Positions 30,590 to 42,094 of a DNA stretch of 64,000 bases are shown in pieces. This DNA comes from Ailurus styani (Eukaryota > Chordata > Mammalia > Carnivora > Ailuridae). The notes beneath the pieces were generated by a model. The model had not been told where the DNA came from. It saw only the letters and a list, made by a program, of their open reading frames with translations, and made no database searches. Position 1 is the first letter of the stretch. Every line of letters begins with the position of its first letter. Position numbers and translations under genes: made by a program. The stretch is from the NCBI GenBank assembly GCA_002007465.1, contig LNAC01000102.1:2566469-2630468 (forward strand). Direction: 5' to 3'.

Positions 30590-33040
30590 AAATTGAAACT
30601 ACTTGACTTATAGTTATCAATAACTATCATAGTATAACAGAGACAAAAATCCAATTGAGGCCAATATAATTTACTAATTCATGAGGGATAAAGATTATAT
30701 AAGGGCTATAGCTTTTATAATTTGGTTTATATAAGTTTCCATATATGCAGAGCATGTTTAATTTTCATTCCAGAGTACAGATTCAATGAACAAATCCTCC
30801 TGTTGGCTTTACTGAGAAAAATTAAAAACCTCTTTTAAGCTGATGAAGAATACTGAATTCTACAGCCTCTATTACAAATAGTAAAAAAGCTGGTGCCTAG
30901 CATCTCTTACCAAAAAAATGTACTATGTGTCACATTACTTTTAAATATATCTTCTATAAAATTTCTTGTGTAAAGGAATTATAAGAAAATTGTTTCTGCT
31001 TTCAGAGAAGGAAAACAACTTAATTAAAAATTTAATTTCTTTTGCATAAGTAAGATTTTGGTTTTCACTGTCTTCAAAGCAAACACAAAATAACTGTATA
31101 TTTACATACTTGGCATATTCAACATTCTCTTTTTGTCCTTTGTTTTCTTAAGCACAATAGTCTTGAGTAGAAATTTTGCTTAGTTCTGAAGTCACAATAT
31201 CTTCTCTTAGTACTAAATATGGCAACGAATAAACAATATAATATCTGATTTACAATACCCTTCAAGCTTTTTACTTCCAGCAATTTATGGAATCCTATAT
31301 TTAAAAACCTGCATGCCGTAGTATATTTGACTAGATTTTGCATGTTTTGTACACCAACTCTCATTTCAAGTCTGTGAATTTAAACTGGAATTTTATTAAG
31401 TAATTGATGTTTGTAGTTTCATTTTCAAATGGTATCCACATATGCACTGAATAATGAAATAACAAAATTTAGTGACTAAAGAAATGAAATAATTTAATAT
31501 TAGTGATATTAATATTAATATTATATTAATAATGATAATAATGTATTGTTAACCACTCGGTAATTAGACACATTCTTTTCAAGAATATGTTGGCACAGAA
31601 TAAACACATTTAGACTGTAGACTTCAAAAAGCTGTTTACGTCAAAAGGTGTTTCAAGCTAGAAACACTAACTCTTGTTGGAGGGAGAGCTGGGACATGTT
31701 TCTGAATTTCTTATTATAGAAGAACTAAATTGCACTTACAGTGGAGTCCAGAAAAAAAAAGTGTATTTCTCAGAACTTATTCTCTTGCAAATAACAAAGA
31801 CCCAACTCCAACAAGTTAAAGCAAAACTGAAATCTATTTGCTGACATAACTGAAAAAAATCCAGAGTTCTAGGTGCTCAAATCATGTCGCCACGTCTCCT
31901 CTCACTTTCCTAATTTTGATTTCCTGCACGTGGCTTAATTCTTGGCAAAGTTCTTTTCTTATAATGACATGTCTACTAGTGACTCCATGATGATGTTCTC
32001 ATAACTTCACCCCACTGACAAAGTGAGAGACCCCTTTTCTCAATAATTTTAGAAGAGTCAAGTCAAATATGTATCTCTGACCTACTCGTTGTTTCTGGAA
32101 AGGTGGAACATGATGACTGTTCAGTTTGGGCCACATGTTCATTCCTGGAGTGGGGCTGGAGAAGGGAGAAGGGAAAGAATGGGGCATAGGGTCAGACCAA
32201 CCTAAGCAATACAGACAAAGTGTGTGGAAGAGGCTGTTAAAGGAAGATTGAAGAGTCCTGGGGAGACTAAAAGGGAAGGGCTGGTGAAAGCCACCAGATG
32301 GCCACTAAGTTCATTTCACACTGCATCAGAAATATTCATTTCACATCTGCTCACAAGGAGCAGATGATTGAGAAAAGGGTTGGAAAGAGAGTAGAAAAAA
32401 GAAAAGGGATGAGAGGGAAAACCTAGACCTTCTAGTAGAATGGATGGGAGTTATCAGAAAAAGCAAGGTTCATCAGGTCAGAAACAAGAATGGAAGTGAA
32501 GTTCCCAAAAGATCTAATTTTCATTTCATTCAGGACACTTTTAAGGTGGAATTAAACATGGATTTCATCTTTTCCAAAGATTATCAGGACTCTGGTAATG
32601 GAAATGAATGTTAGGCATGTTATATGAGCTTCCCAAAAACTGACAGTTTCAAGAGTATATGGATTATGGCTTCTAGTTTTATAGTCCAGAGAGTATTTTT
32701 TAATAGTTTCTGGTACTGTTTAGGTAAAAGTTACACAATCTTTATCTCTATGTCTTCTATACTGTGATGAGAGGAATTTCTTATTTTGCTGGGCACCTAC
32801 AAATTGCCAGACCTTATGTTAACACTTCTGCAAGTGTAATCTGGAAGAATAACAGGCGTTCACTGGAATACCGTGGGAACAGAGTAACACAGAATCACGT
32901 AGGAAGTCAATGTGTCAGGTTAGTTGTATAATGTAATGATTAAGGCCGTGTATCTGTCTTCTGCAGGCTGAGTAAATGGAGCTTACAGACACCATTGGCT
33001 CTAGGCTGCTTGTAGTTGCATGCTAGCCTGTCTTAAAATT
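30590..33040. other. Stretch without a supported gene
   Basis: About 2.4 kb without a convincing exon or named repeat. A short (ATT/AAT)-rich run lies at 31496-31546, and decayed L2-like words occur near 32780-32850 ('gggcacctacaaattgccagaccttatgttaac'). The minus-strand frame at 31119-31364 lacks splice support. Confidence 0.45.
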
Positions 33041-33056
33041 TCATGCTCCATTTTTA

Positions 33057-33262
33057 TTTTTTATTTTTTTAAAAAGATTTTATTTATTTATTTGACACAG
33101 AGAGAGAGAGATCACAAGTAGGAAGAGAGGCAGGCAAAGAGAGAGGGGGAAGCAGGCTCCCTGCTGAGCAGAGGGCCTGATGCAGGGCTCGATCCCAGGA
33201 GCATGAGATCATGACCTGAGCCAAAGGCAGAGGCTTAACCCACTGAGCCACCCAGGCGCCCC
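33057..33262 (-). mobile_element. CAN-SINE with perfect TSD
   Basis: Reverse-complement copy (GACACAGAGAGAGAGAGATCACAAGTAGG ... CCACCCAGGCGCCC). The TSD CATGCTCCATTTTTA lies at 33042-33056 and 33263-33277. A minus-strand open frame through it encodes the familiar SINE translation (AWVAQWVKPLPLAQVMI) and is not a gene. Confidence 0.96.
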
Positions 33263-33702
33263 CATGCTCCATTTTTAAAATAAACATTCTCTTTCTTTTT
33301 CTGAGGTTGAAACCCATTGCTCTACCAGGCCATATATGTCTAGGTAGCTCTCACGCATACATACTAAAGCACTCCTTGAATTGGTGGAGAATATCACAAT
33401 GAAAAGAGAATGGGCAGATCTAATAATCCAGAAGCTCAGCCTCCCAGACCACAGAATTTTCTATAGGACTCCCTTCTACTAGACTAGACAAAGTGTGGAT
33501 AAGCCACAAAAGGAAAATAACAAAACATTTTTCTTAATATACTCTCAGCATCCTGTTTCACTTTGCATTTTGTTTGAAGAATATCTAGAAATATTTTATA
33601 ATTAAATTTTAACAGCATTTTCATGGCACTTCAGAAACAAAACCAAATATTCGTGTCATATGTGCTATACATACAAAATTTTGTGAGGCATTTTATAGAG
33701 GC

Positions 33703-34042
33703 TAATTTTTTTAATTAACATGTAATGTATTATTTGTTTCAGGGGTACAAGTCTGTGATTCATCAGTCTTACATAATTCATAGCACTCAACATAGCACAC
33801 ACCCTCCCCAAAGTCCATCACCCCACCACCCCATCCCTACCACCCCTCTCCCCTCCAGCAACCCTCAGTTTGTTTCCTGAGATTGAGTTTCTTATGGTTT
33901 GTCTCCCTCTCTGGTTTCATCTTGTTTCATTTTCCCCTCCCTTTTCCTGTGATCCTCTGTCTTGTTTCTCATATTCTTCGTATCAGTGAGATCATATGAT
34001 AATTGTCTTTCTCTGATTGACTTATTTCACTTAGCATAATTA
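33703..34042 (-). mobile_element. LINE-1 3'-end fragment
   Basis: Antisense L1 3' UTR: 'attaacatgtaatgtattatttgtttcaggggtacaagtctgtgattcatcagtc', 'caccctccccaaagtccatcaccc', 'ctctggtttcatcttgtttcat', 'gactgacttatttcacttagcataat'-like end. Only the 3' 340 bp is present, a typical 5'-truncated insertion. Confidence 0.88.
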
Positions 34043-34044
34043 TT

Positions 34045-35640
34045 TTTATAATTAACAAAATTCAAAGAGTCCACAAATCTTAGTGGTTACTCTGATACAC
34101 ATCAAATTTGAATATAAGATCATTTAAAAATTGAAAACAATTTTGTTTCATATGTGCATATTTAATGAGGGAGAAGTTAAGTAATTACATTGAGTATATA
34201 CTCCTAATTCCTAGTGAGTTTTTTAAAAAGAAGAAAGTTGTTGATATGTTCAATAGTTTGTATATGATCAAAATATTTTAGTCTGAATCTCCTACCAACC
34301 AGCTATATGACTTGAGCAAGGCACTTATCTTCGAAGGACCTCATTTTTCCCAGGAGAGACCTGGATCATATAATTTCTGTGAATCTCTGGAACTCTAAAA
34401 TTGTAATATCCTAAAAATAAGAATGTCTCTTATTTAATTTGCCCTTAGATAGAATGGGCTTTAAGTAGTTCTAATCAAATATATGTATTCCATATTTAAA
34501 AACAAAAACAAAGTAAATGTGTAAAATGAGGAAAGTTTCTCCTGAATTTCTGATAATTTTTATCATCTTGAAATCACCCCTGCATGAGGAAACAGCTATG
34601 GGATTAGTAGCTTGTAGATGCATTTCGTGCTTGGCAGCACTTCCCCTTGGCATCCAAATTTAAACTATATGACTTACGAATATAGTTTGAGTTCTTATTC
34701 TCAGATGCAGTTGAAAACAAACATAGGTCTAAATCATATACAAAATTCCAAAATTCAGGAGACACCTCCCCTTTCCTAAGGGTAGTTTCAAGCTTAGACT
34801 GACAATCCTTAGCATTTACTTGTAACAAAGTGACCTCTTCTATGTTCCCATAGAAGATGATGCTTCATTTCTCAAACACCTCCATAAGCTCACGTCAGGC
34901 ACAACCAAAGCACACCTAATAAACAATTTATGTGGTCTATCATTGTTGGTGTTAATTTATCTCCCAAGTATGTTTGAAATACATGAGAAAAATCAAGGTG
35001 AGAAGAATGGCCATTCTTTCCTCATATTCTGGGCCTAGGATAATTCTCAGTTTGAGCTCTGATTCTGTTGATTGTATTTTTCGTTCTAAGGAAGGCTCCA
35101 GGCAAATGATAATAGACTTATAAGAACCTCACGAGACTAAGATTTTATAGAGCAGTAGCGTAAACTTATAATTTTTCTAGACTTTTCCACATTCTTATGC
35201 AAAGCAAGTATTAGGGAGAAGTTGTTACACAATTGGTTGATTTAAGACTGATTCCATAACTTTTATTCAATTTCTCCAGGGCTAAGTAACATACTAAGCT
35301 GTATTTCTAGGCAGGAAATAAACAGTCACAAAGTTTGTATATTTCATACTTCAGTATTTTATAAATTTTGGGCTCTATTTTAGGTAAATTTAATACATTC
35401 AGTAAGTGATTTTGTGACTATTTGCCCTCTTATTTCAGATAGTGCAAGGAAAGAAGTGTAGGATTCAGTTTTCTATACCTGTATTATTTGAAAGCATGAA
35501 AATTCATAATTTTTTGTGGAAACTGGTCAGGACAACAAAGATTGCAATTTGATTTTCAATAATTATGTCACTTGTCTTAAATTTGCCTTTCAATTACTGC
35601 TGTCACTTAAAGATTTTTGATAGTCATATTGATATAAAAA
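34045..35640. other. Stretch without a supported gene
   Basis: No gene. A good acceptor-like tract (ctatttgccctcttatttcag, ending about 35438) is not followed by a long open frame with a donor. 'gaatctcctaccaaccagctatatgacttgagcaaggcacttatct' (34286-34331) is a MIR-like scrap. Confidence 0.45.
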
Positions 35641-35654
35641 TAATGAGAATACTA

Positions 35655-35865
35655 GAGGTGCCTGGGTGGCTTAGTCAGTTAAGTGTCTGACTCTTGATTT
35701 CAATTCAGGTCGTAGTCTCAGAGTCCTGAGATTTGGGCCTGCGTCAGGGTCTGTGCTCAGTGTGGAGTCTACGTGAGTTTCTCTCTCTCCCCTCCCTCTG
35801 TCCCTTCCTGGCTCGTGCACTCTCTATATCTCTCTAAAATAAATAAATAAAATCTTTAAAAAAGG
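35655..35865 (+). mobile_element. CAN-SINE, older subtype
   Basis: GAGGTGCCTGGGTGGCTTAGTCAGTTAAGTGTCTGACTCTTGATTTC head and CTCGTGCACTCTCTATATCTCTC middle mark the older 'GACTCTTG' subtype. The imperfect TSD TAAT(G/C)AGAATAC(T/C)A lies at 35641-35654 and 35866-35879. Divergence is higher than for the CTACTTGTGATCTC copies. Confidence 0.93.
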
Positions 35866-35929
35866 TAATCAGAATACCATCTATAACCTTTGTAAGATTG
35901 TCACAAACTTTAAAAAATCAGGTAAGATA

Positions 35930-36117
35930 GGGGTGCCTGGGTGGCTCAGTCATTAAGCGTCTGCCTTTGGCTCAGGTCATGATCCCAGGGTCCTGGGCTC
36001 AAGCCCCGCATCTGGCTCCCTGCTCTGTGGGGTCCTTCTTCTCTCTCTCCCACTCCCCCTGCTTGTATTCCCTCATACTGTGTCCCTCTCTGTCAAATAA
36101 ATAAATAAGATATTTAA
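35930..36117 (+). mobile_element. CAN-SINE
   Basis: GGGGTGCCTGGGTGGCTCAGTCATTAAGCGTCTGCC head, CCCACTCCCCCTGCTTGTATTCCC middle. The duplicated flank is AAAAATCAG(G/A)TAAG (about 35913 and 36118). Only about 65 bp separates it from the previous SINE, in the same orientation. Confidence 0.93.
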
Positions 36118-36499
36118 AAAAAATCAGATAAGGTTAATGGCATAAATTTCAAGAAGTTCCATGTGTACTTTGTGAAATGATTACTATAATCAAGTTAGTT
36201 AATACATCAATCCTGTCATGTGGTTACCTTTGAGTTATACAGCCATTATAGTAGTGGTAGAAGGAAGAGAGTGACCAATTTTATCTGAATGTCTTTAAGG
36301 AAGTATTTACTACAAGATGTTTATGTTGAGTCTGGGTTCATGAGTACCATATTTCAGAACTGGGAATGCAAAGTGCACAGAAAAGAACCAACAGAAAAGA
36401 CTGAGACTGCTATCCTTACAAGGTCCGGCCTGCAAATTTGAAACTTGGCTGGGGTCTGGAAACTTGGAGTTTAGAAGTTTTCCTACCATGCCCTGATAA

Positions 36500-36925
36500 G
36501 AATGGTTCACTATGTCTAGACTATCTATACAAATAATACAGCTTTTGCTGAATACTTGGTTTCCTTCTGGGAGTCTGGAAATTTGGTATGTGTTAGGTGG
36601 CTAGAGAGAGGGTGCCTACATGAACAGCCCCCATTAAGAATCCTGGGCACTGAGTTTCTATGGAGCTTCCCTGCTAAATAACATTTCACATTTATTGTCA
36701 CAACTTATTCCTGGAAGAATTCAGTGCATCCTCTGTGACTCCACTGGGAGAAGATTCTGGAAACTTGCCCCTGGTTTCCTCAAGACTTCACTCCACCTAC
36801 TCCCTTGTTTCTATTTATTTGTATCCTTTAGCTGTAATAAATTACAACTGTATGACTGTATGCTTAGTTCTATGGATCTTCCTAGCTAATCAAACTAGAG
36901 GTAGTCTCAGAGAGACACAGTACAG
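36500..36925 (+). mobile_element. Probable LTR fragment
   Basis: The right end ('tttagctgtaataaattacaactgtatgactgtatgcttagttctatggatcttcctagctaatcaaactagaggtagtc') resembles the R-U5 end of a mammalian LTR, with AATAAA-like sequence and a following spaced tract. The left end is unclear, and earlier text from about 36250 may belong to it. Family not assigned; no coding sequence. Confidence 0.45.
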
Positions 36926-36951
36926 AATAGATTTTTTGGGAGGTTATCTTT

Positions 36952-37141
36952 TTTTTTTAAGATTTTATTTTATTTATTTGACAGACAGAGAGAGAGAGAT
37001 CACAAGTAGGCAGAGAGGCAGGCAGAGAGAGAAGAGGAAGGAGGCTCCCCACTGATCGATGCGGTACTCGATCCCAGGACCCTGAGATCATGACCTGAGC
37101 CGAGGGCAGAGGCTTTAATCCACTGAGCCACCCAGGCGCCC
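36952..37141 (-). mobile_element. CAN-SINE with TSD
   Basis: Reverse-complement copy; about 14 bp are missing around the CCCACTGATCGATGCGGTACTCGATCC segment relative to neighbours. The TSD TGGGAGGT(T/C)ATCTTT lies at 36937-36951 and 37142-37156. Confidence 0.95.
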
Positions 37142-37373
37142 TGGGAGGTCATCTTTGACAGAGAAAACAGTAGTGATCAGAGACAAGGACCACTTGTAAA
37201 AAAGGAAACACATTCTGTTTTGAGAACTGCACCTCATTTTGAATGATTCTTCTAAGATGGGGAGGACAATTATACAAGAAGCCAAAGAGGACCTTAAACA
37301 TTATCTAGGTATTTGGTTATTTCCCTTTTTAAGGGCTTTGATTAGTTCAATTCTTATTTGACCAAGCCTTGTT

Positions 37374-37544
37374 TTTTTTTTTAAAGATTTTTTTAAATTT
37401 TTATTTTATTTATTTGACAGAGAGAGAGAGAGATCAGATCACAAGTAGGCAGAGAGCCCGATGGGGGCCTCGATCCCAGGACCCTGAGATCATGACCTGA
37501 GCCAAAAGCAGAGGCTTTAATCCACTGAGCCACCCAGGCGCCCA
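37374..37544 (-). mobile_element. CAN-SINE with internal deletion, perfect TSD
   Basis: Reverse-complement copy in which the segment between AAGTAGGCAGAGA and GCCCGATGGGGGCC is missing (the usual GGCAGGCAGAGAGAG...CTGAGCAGA part), so recombination between the two GCAGAGA words is likely. The perfect 16-bp TSD TTGACCAAGCCTTGTT lies at 37358-37373 and 37545-37560. Confidence 0.96.
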
Positions 37545-37689
37545 TTGACCAAGCCTTGTTAAAAGCTTCTTACTGAGAATGAGCACAGAAAGGTAATAAT
37601 AGTCCAACTGAAGTCATGGATCTGACTCAAATATTCCTGCCCCAAGAAAATTGTTCTGATTCCAACCAGTGAAAAATGGAATCTGTCCA

Positions 37690-38260
37690 CGGTCTTATTT
37701 TTCAAAATATTTATTATAAAGTAAGCTCCTTGAGAGGATTGTGGGTTTTTTTTCTTTTTAAGATTTATTTATTTGTGTGCACGCTCGAGAGAGAACATGA
37801 GCAGGAAGGAGAGGGAGAAGCAGACTCCCCGATGAGCAGGGATCCTATCCCAGGACCCTGGGATCATGAGCTGAACTGAAGGCAGACATTTAACTGACCG
37901 AGTCACCCAGGTGCCCAAGAAGGATTCTGTTTTATTTGTTTTTACTTTTCCTCAATGCAGTACCTAGCATAGTGTTTTATAAATAGAAGACATTTAATAA
38001 ATATTATATTTATGATCCCTTATGAGATTATGAGCTTCTTATAAGATGGGACTATATTTTATTCATCTTTGTATCTCTGTAATCTAGTACAATATCTGGC
38101 TTACATTATCCGTTCTTTCATTTCCAGGATATTTACTGAACATCTATGATGTGGCACACACAGTTCTGGGTGCTTGTAATTAAATAGCAAACAAGATAAT
38201 GGGGCTAACAGTCACATGAGAGCTGAATAAATGTTTGTTGCACTCAGTGGTATTTATCAG
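37690..38260 (-). repeat. L2/MIR-like ancient repeat, split by a SINE
   Basis: 'tattataaagtaagctccttgagaggattgtggg' before, and 'tttttacttttcctcaatgcagtacctagcatagtg' plus 'atttaataaatattatat' after the CAN-SINE, together follow the L2 3'-end antisense order. A second similar block follows (38026-38105: 'ttatgagcttcttataagatgggactatattttattcatctttgtatctctg'). Confidence 0.65.
37746..37916 (-). mobile_element. CAN-SINE, older subtype
   Basis: Reverse-complement copy with TTTGTGTGCACGCTCGAGAGAGAACATGAGCAGG in the middle and GAGTCACCCAGGTGCCC at the end. Diverged flanks (AGGATTGTGGGTTTT and AGGATTCTGTTTT) suggest the TSD. Confidence 0.9.
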
Positions 38261-38264
38261 CCAG

Positions 38265-38960
38265 ACCCTTGACTTACCACAAGCCTGGCCCTCTGAAAGC
38301 TGTCCCTGTCTTTCTCCTGTATTTTATTTGCCTTATTTCCTTATCTGTACACTGTAATTCTGGTTTTGAAACTGGACTAACTACTTCTACATTTCCATTT
38401 AGATTTCCCCCTTTAGAAATGGCATCAACTCCTGGTCTAAAACAATTGTAAACAAAACACAGTTGTACTGACCAAGATGGAAGATGACAGTTATAAATTG
38501 TAATGTGTAATTTAGATGATGTGTTCCAACAAAGGCAGGGAGTTTTGCTTGTTTTGCTTGCTTCTATAGTCTCAGAACTCAGGAGGACAGTACTTTCTCA
38601 ATAAAAATTTGTTGAATAAATCAGTTGAATAAATAATCTTATATCAGTATCCAATGAAAGTTTTATCAATGAAATACTATTTAAAATTCTTTTTTGGAAA
38701 ATAATATTAGCCAGGAGAGCCAAAACATGTAACTCGTAATGTGAAAGAAGTTGAAAACCTCAAGATGATTCTGTAATGAAAGAATATCCTGAGATGGGAA
38801 GTGGAGAAGTTGGGCTCTGGGTGCTTTGCCATTAACTTGTAATAATAGGACTTCTGTCTGGTCATTTTAAGTTTTGTGCACCTCCATTTTCTCATCTGTG
38901 AATTCACGATGTTGAAAGAGATTTCTACGCTCTCTTCCACGTCAGTATTAAATCCATGTG
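38265..38960. other. Stretch without a supported gene
   Basis: Contains only an L2-like scrap ('tactttctcaataaaaatttgttgaataaa', 38590-38620) and a MIR-like scrap ('gttttgtgcacctccattttctcatctgtgaat', 38871-38903). No exon. Confidence 0.4.
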
Positions 38961-38988
38961 ATTGTTTAAATGGAACAATACCTGACGG

Positions 38989-39045
38989 GCGTTTCATATT
39001 TGCATGTCATCCTTGCTCATGGGCCATGCTCATTTTCTCTGTATG

Positions 39046-39078
<33 letters not shown>

Positions 39079-39082
39079 ACAC
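38989..39082 (-). pseudogene. U6 snRNA pseudogene
   Basis: On the minus strand it starts GTGTTTGCTTCGGCAGCACA, then TATACTAAAATTGGAACCATA, CAGAGAAAATGAGCATGGCCC and GCAAGGATGACATGCAAATA, matching spliceosomal U6 almost word for word. Changes include G-to-A-type differences at the 5' end, ACCATA for ACGATA, ATGAGC for TTAGC, and CATGAGC for CCTGCGC in the catalytic/telestem half. The 3' end is disrupted by about 13 extra bases before 'gttcca', and no clean T-run terminator or upstream TATA/PSE is seen. It is one of the many dispersed U6 copies in mammals, inferred non-functional. Confidence 0.93.
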
Positions 39083-39089
39083 CCTGATG

Positions 39090-39945
39090 GAAGTTATGTA
39101 AAACCTAATTTGACCAGTTGTGTAGATTACTTCCATCAGTTGCTGGTCATTTTCTCATAGTCTAAATTTAATGTCTCAGACAGTGAAGACAATGGTGATG
39201 GGCAGGCAAATACAATAGAAACAATGGTATCAACTTACAGGAAAAACTCTAGTAGATGAAACTTTATCAGAATATAAAATAAAATAGCAAGCTAGGGGAT
39301 GAGTAAGTAGGGAACAAAACAAGATGATGCATTTTTATCTGTCTCTTATGGTGTATTTGAATTTAAGTGGTGAATAGCAGTAAGAAGTTTGAGTTGATGT
39401 AGACTGATCCAGGAAGACGGATTTTCTTTTCTGGAAAATTTCTTGTAGAATTTCACATGCTTCATAGACATAAAATCTGTTATCCTTATTTTTAATAGTG
39501 ATATGTCTTAGTAGATCTATTATTTATATTTAATACATAATAGTTTCTCATAGATTTGTATAAATTAGCAAAACAATGTATTTGATACAATAAAATGAAT
39601 ACCAGTGATATTTACTTTCTGTGCCAACCCTCTTGAGAGTTTAACACTTGGGTAAAATTTTTGAACACATAGATCACATTATTGAGGATTGCCTTGGGAC
39701 AGTCTGCCATTGCTATCCATCCAAATATACAACTATTTGGGTCTTGCATCAGGAATGAGAATTCTCGGACAAAAATAAAGATTTACTGTGGAGTCTGAAA
39801 CAGGCAGACAAGTAGCTTTAAACAGTAAGCAATCTTTTCAGATTGATTTTTTCCCCCTTTCATCAAGAGTCCGTGTCAATGCTGTCTGGCTTTCTCCAGG
39901 ATTCATGACATAAAATTTTTATCTTAGGAAATGTTTGTTAAAAAC
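39090..39945. other. Stretch without a supported gene
   Basis: No exon or repeat I can name. Confidence 0.45.
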
Positions 39946-39951
39946 AAACAG

Positions 39952-40172
39952 GGCGCCTGGGTGTCTCAGTCGGTTAAGCATCAGACTCTTGGTTTTGGCT
40001 CAGGTTGTGAGCTCAGGGTCATGGGACCCACTCAGCACCCAGTCGACTTGGGCTCCTCCTTCCTCCCCCCTCTACTCCTTCCCCCACCCGTGCACCTGCT
40101 CTTTGCCCGTGCTGCACTCTGAGCATGCCTGTGTACACTCTCCCTCTCTCTCTAAACAAATACATAAAATCT
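39952..40172 (+). mobile_element. CAN-SINE, older subtype
   Basis: GGGCGCCTGGGTGTCTCAGTCGGTTAAGCATCAGACTCTTGG head, GTGCACCTGCTC middle and CTCTCTAAACAAATACATAAAATC tail: the older 'GACTCTTGGTTTTGGCTCAGG' type. The probable TSD is TAAAAA(C)A-A(A/G)ACAG. Longer middle than the young subtype. Confidence 0.93.
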
Positions 40173-40174
40173 TA

Positions 40175-41870
40175 AAAAACAGACAGTATTTAGTGTGTAC
40201 TTTTATTATACGATGTCTATAATGTAGCACCAGGATTTTGTTGTATCTGTCCAAAATTATTTATCTGGAGCGTAAGTTTTTGAAGGACCTGATTCTGGAA
40301 ACACATAAGACTATCATGAAGATTTATGTTTGGATTTCCAGTAGAAACTTTTAAAAACCAAGTGTTTTTTGATTTATTATACTTTAAGCTAAATATGAAG
40401 GGAGTGGGAGGGGATAATTTTTCTTAATCCTTTTTTAAAAGACTAAATAAAAAGTTTAAGACTGCTAAAATATGACCTCTCAAAAACCTCAGCAATTTTT
40501 TGAGAAAAAAATTTGTGACTGGTAAGTCACATTGATGGTGAAACTAATTTTAAAGTGAATTTTTACATAAATTTTAAGTTCAGTGTATTATTCACAAAGC
40601 TATTTGTAGTTAATTTTTCAAACATTGTATCTGAACCTAGTCACCTTTGTCTAAATGTTCTATTTTGGTCTGAATTTGAAATTCTCATTATTATATGTTG
40701 GCTATCTCCTTGATTTTTGACTCATGTCATTTTCAAGGACATCATAAAAAATTATGTCATTAGAATTTATATCTCATATTTTCTCTTCAAATTTGTCAAT
40801 TATAGTCCTCTTGCTACAAAATTACCTTATCCAATACCAATATTTTCTCTTCTGTTTATGCAGTTCTTCAAAGAATTCATCCAGCCCCAAATGTTCAACT
40901 CTAAACTTCAAGTTAGTTATCACTAAATCCATTGTTATTAATTCCACTGATAGATATTTATTGAGTATCTCTTGACCTGCTAAGCACTGTGTTGAGAACG
41001 ATGGTGAGAATTTTCCCCATCCCAGTCTTTCTTTCTTCTTGTTTACTCACCATTCTTTTATTCAACAAATACTTAATAGGCTGCTATTTTGTGCCAGAAA
41101 AAGTACTAAGTGGAGGATTAGAGTTTACAATTTCTTCGAGACATGAGAAATGCAAAAGGACAATTTTAACTTTAAGAAGTAAGTGCTAGTATGATAAAGG
41201 TTTTATACAGGAAGCTCTGGGAGATGGGTGGGCATGGAGGGTCAAGAAAGGGTTTTGCATTATTTAGTGTCTTGCCTGAGATACCAAACCCAAGCCAGTT
41301 GTCTTGGTTTAGATTTCTCTAGAAGTTGACCCTGAGACAAGGATTCAAATGCAAGTAGTTTACTTGGTAAAATGGTAGACAAGTGGGGAAATAAAACAGG
41401 GAGGAGAAAGATGCCAAAATAAAGTGTACATGATCAAACCAGTTACCACCATGGACAACTGGAACTCGATCCCTCTAGGGAAATAGGAGAAACAGTATGG
41501 TATACAGCTTAGAGTTACCCACCATCCTCTGCCCTAGGTTGAAGAATCTGGTTTTTACTCACCAGCTCCCTGTCCACCATTGTCCACTTCTGGGGACACT
41601 GATTCTTTGTCACTTCTAGCTTTCCTTATGTATGACCACATGTGCTCTTGAGGCTAAATAAAACCTTAAGACCAATAAGTGCAGATACTTACATTAAGCA
41701 GCCTTAGATGTATATAAATGAATGTTGTAGACATATTCACAGGGTAGCAACACCATCTGCTAAACCAGGTAATTCATAGAAGGAATTTAACACGGGAAAT
41801 TGGTTGTGAAGTTGTCAAAAGTGCTACAAGAACAAAAGGGAGAAAGTGAGGTGATATCAAGATTAGCAAC
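40175..41870. other. Stretch without a supported gene
   Basis: Two L2-like 3'-end words occur in the + direction (40940-40995 'actgatagatatttattgagtatctcttgacctgctaagcactgtg' and 41051-41110 'ttcttttattcaacaaatacttaataggctgctattttgtgccag'). Otherwise no exon or named repeat. Confidence 0.45.
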
Positions 41871-41874
41871 TGCA

Positions 41875-42077
41875 AGGGGCGCCTGGGTGGCTCAGTGGGT
41901 TAAAGCCTCTGCCTTCAGCTCAGGTCATGATCTCAGGGTCCTGGGATCGAGCCCCGCATCGGGCTCTCTGCTCAGCGGGGAACCTGCTTCCCCCTCTCTC
42001 TCTGCCTGCCTCTCTGCCTCCTTGTGATCTCTCTCCCTCCTGTGAAATAAATAAATAAAATCTTAAAAAAAAAAAAA
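41875..42077 (+). mobile_element. CAN-SINE, young, perfect TSD
   Basis: Near-consensus copy: GGGGCGCCTGGGTGGCTCAG through CGGGCTCTCTGCTCAGCGGGG and CTCCTTGTGATCTCTC to AAATAAATAAAATC and 15 A. The TSD AAGATTAGCAACTGCA lies at 41859-41874 and 42078-42093. Confidence 0.97.
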
Positions 42078-42094
42078 AAGATTAGCAACTGCAG

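Noticed and set aside
33084..33317. Open frames through CAN-SINEs (here and at 12496-12693, 22192-22419, 25003-25197, 39931-40222, 41800-42027, 43152-43412, 47027-47356, 52580-52849, 57918-58175)
   Set aside because: They translate the same SINE consensus again and again (for example GAWVAQWVKPLPLAQ or RGSIPEPWDHDL), start or end in flanks, and are shadows of the retroposons.
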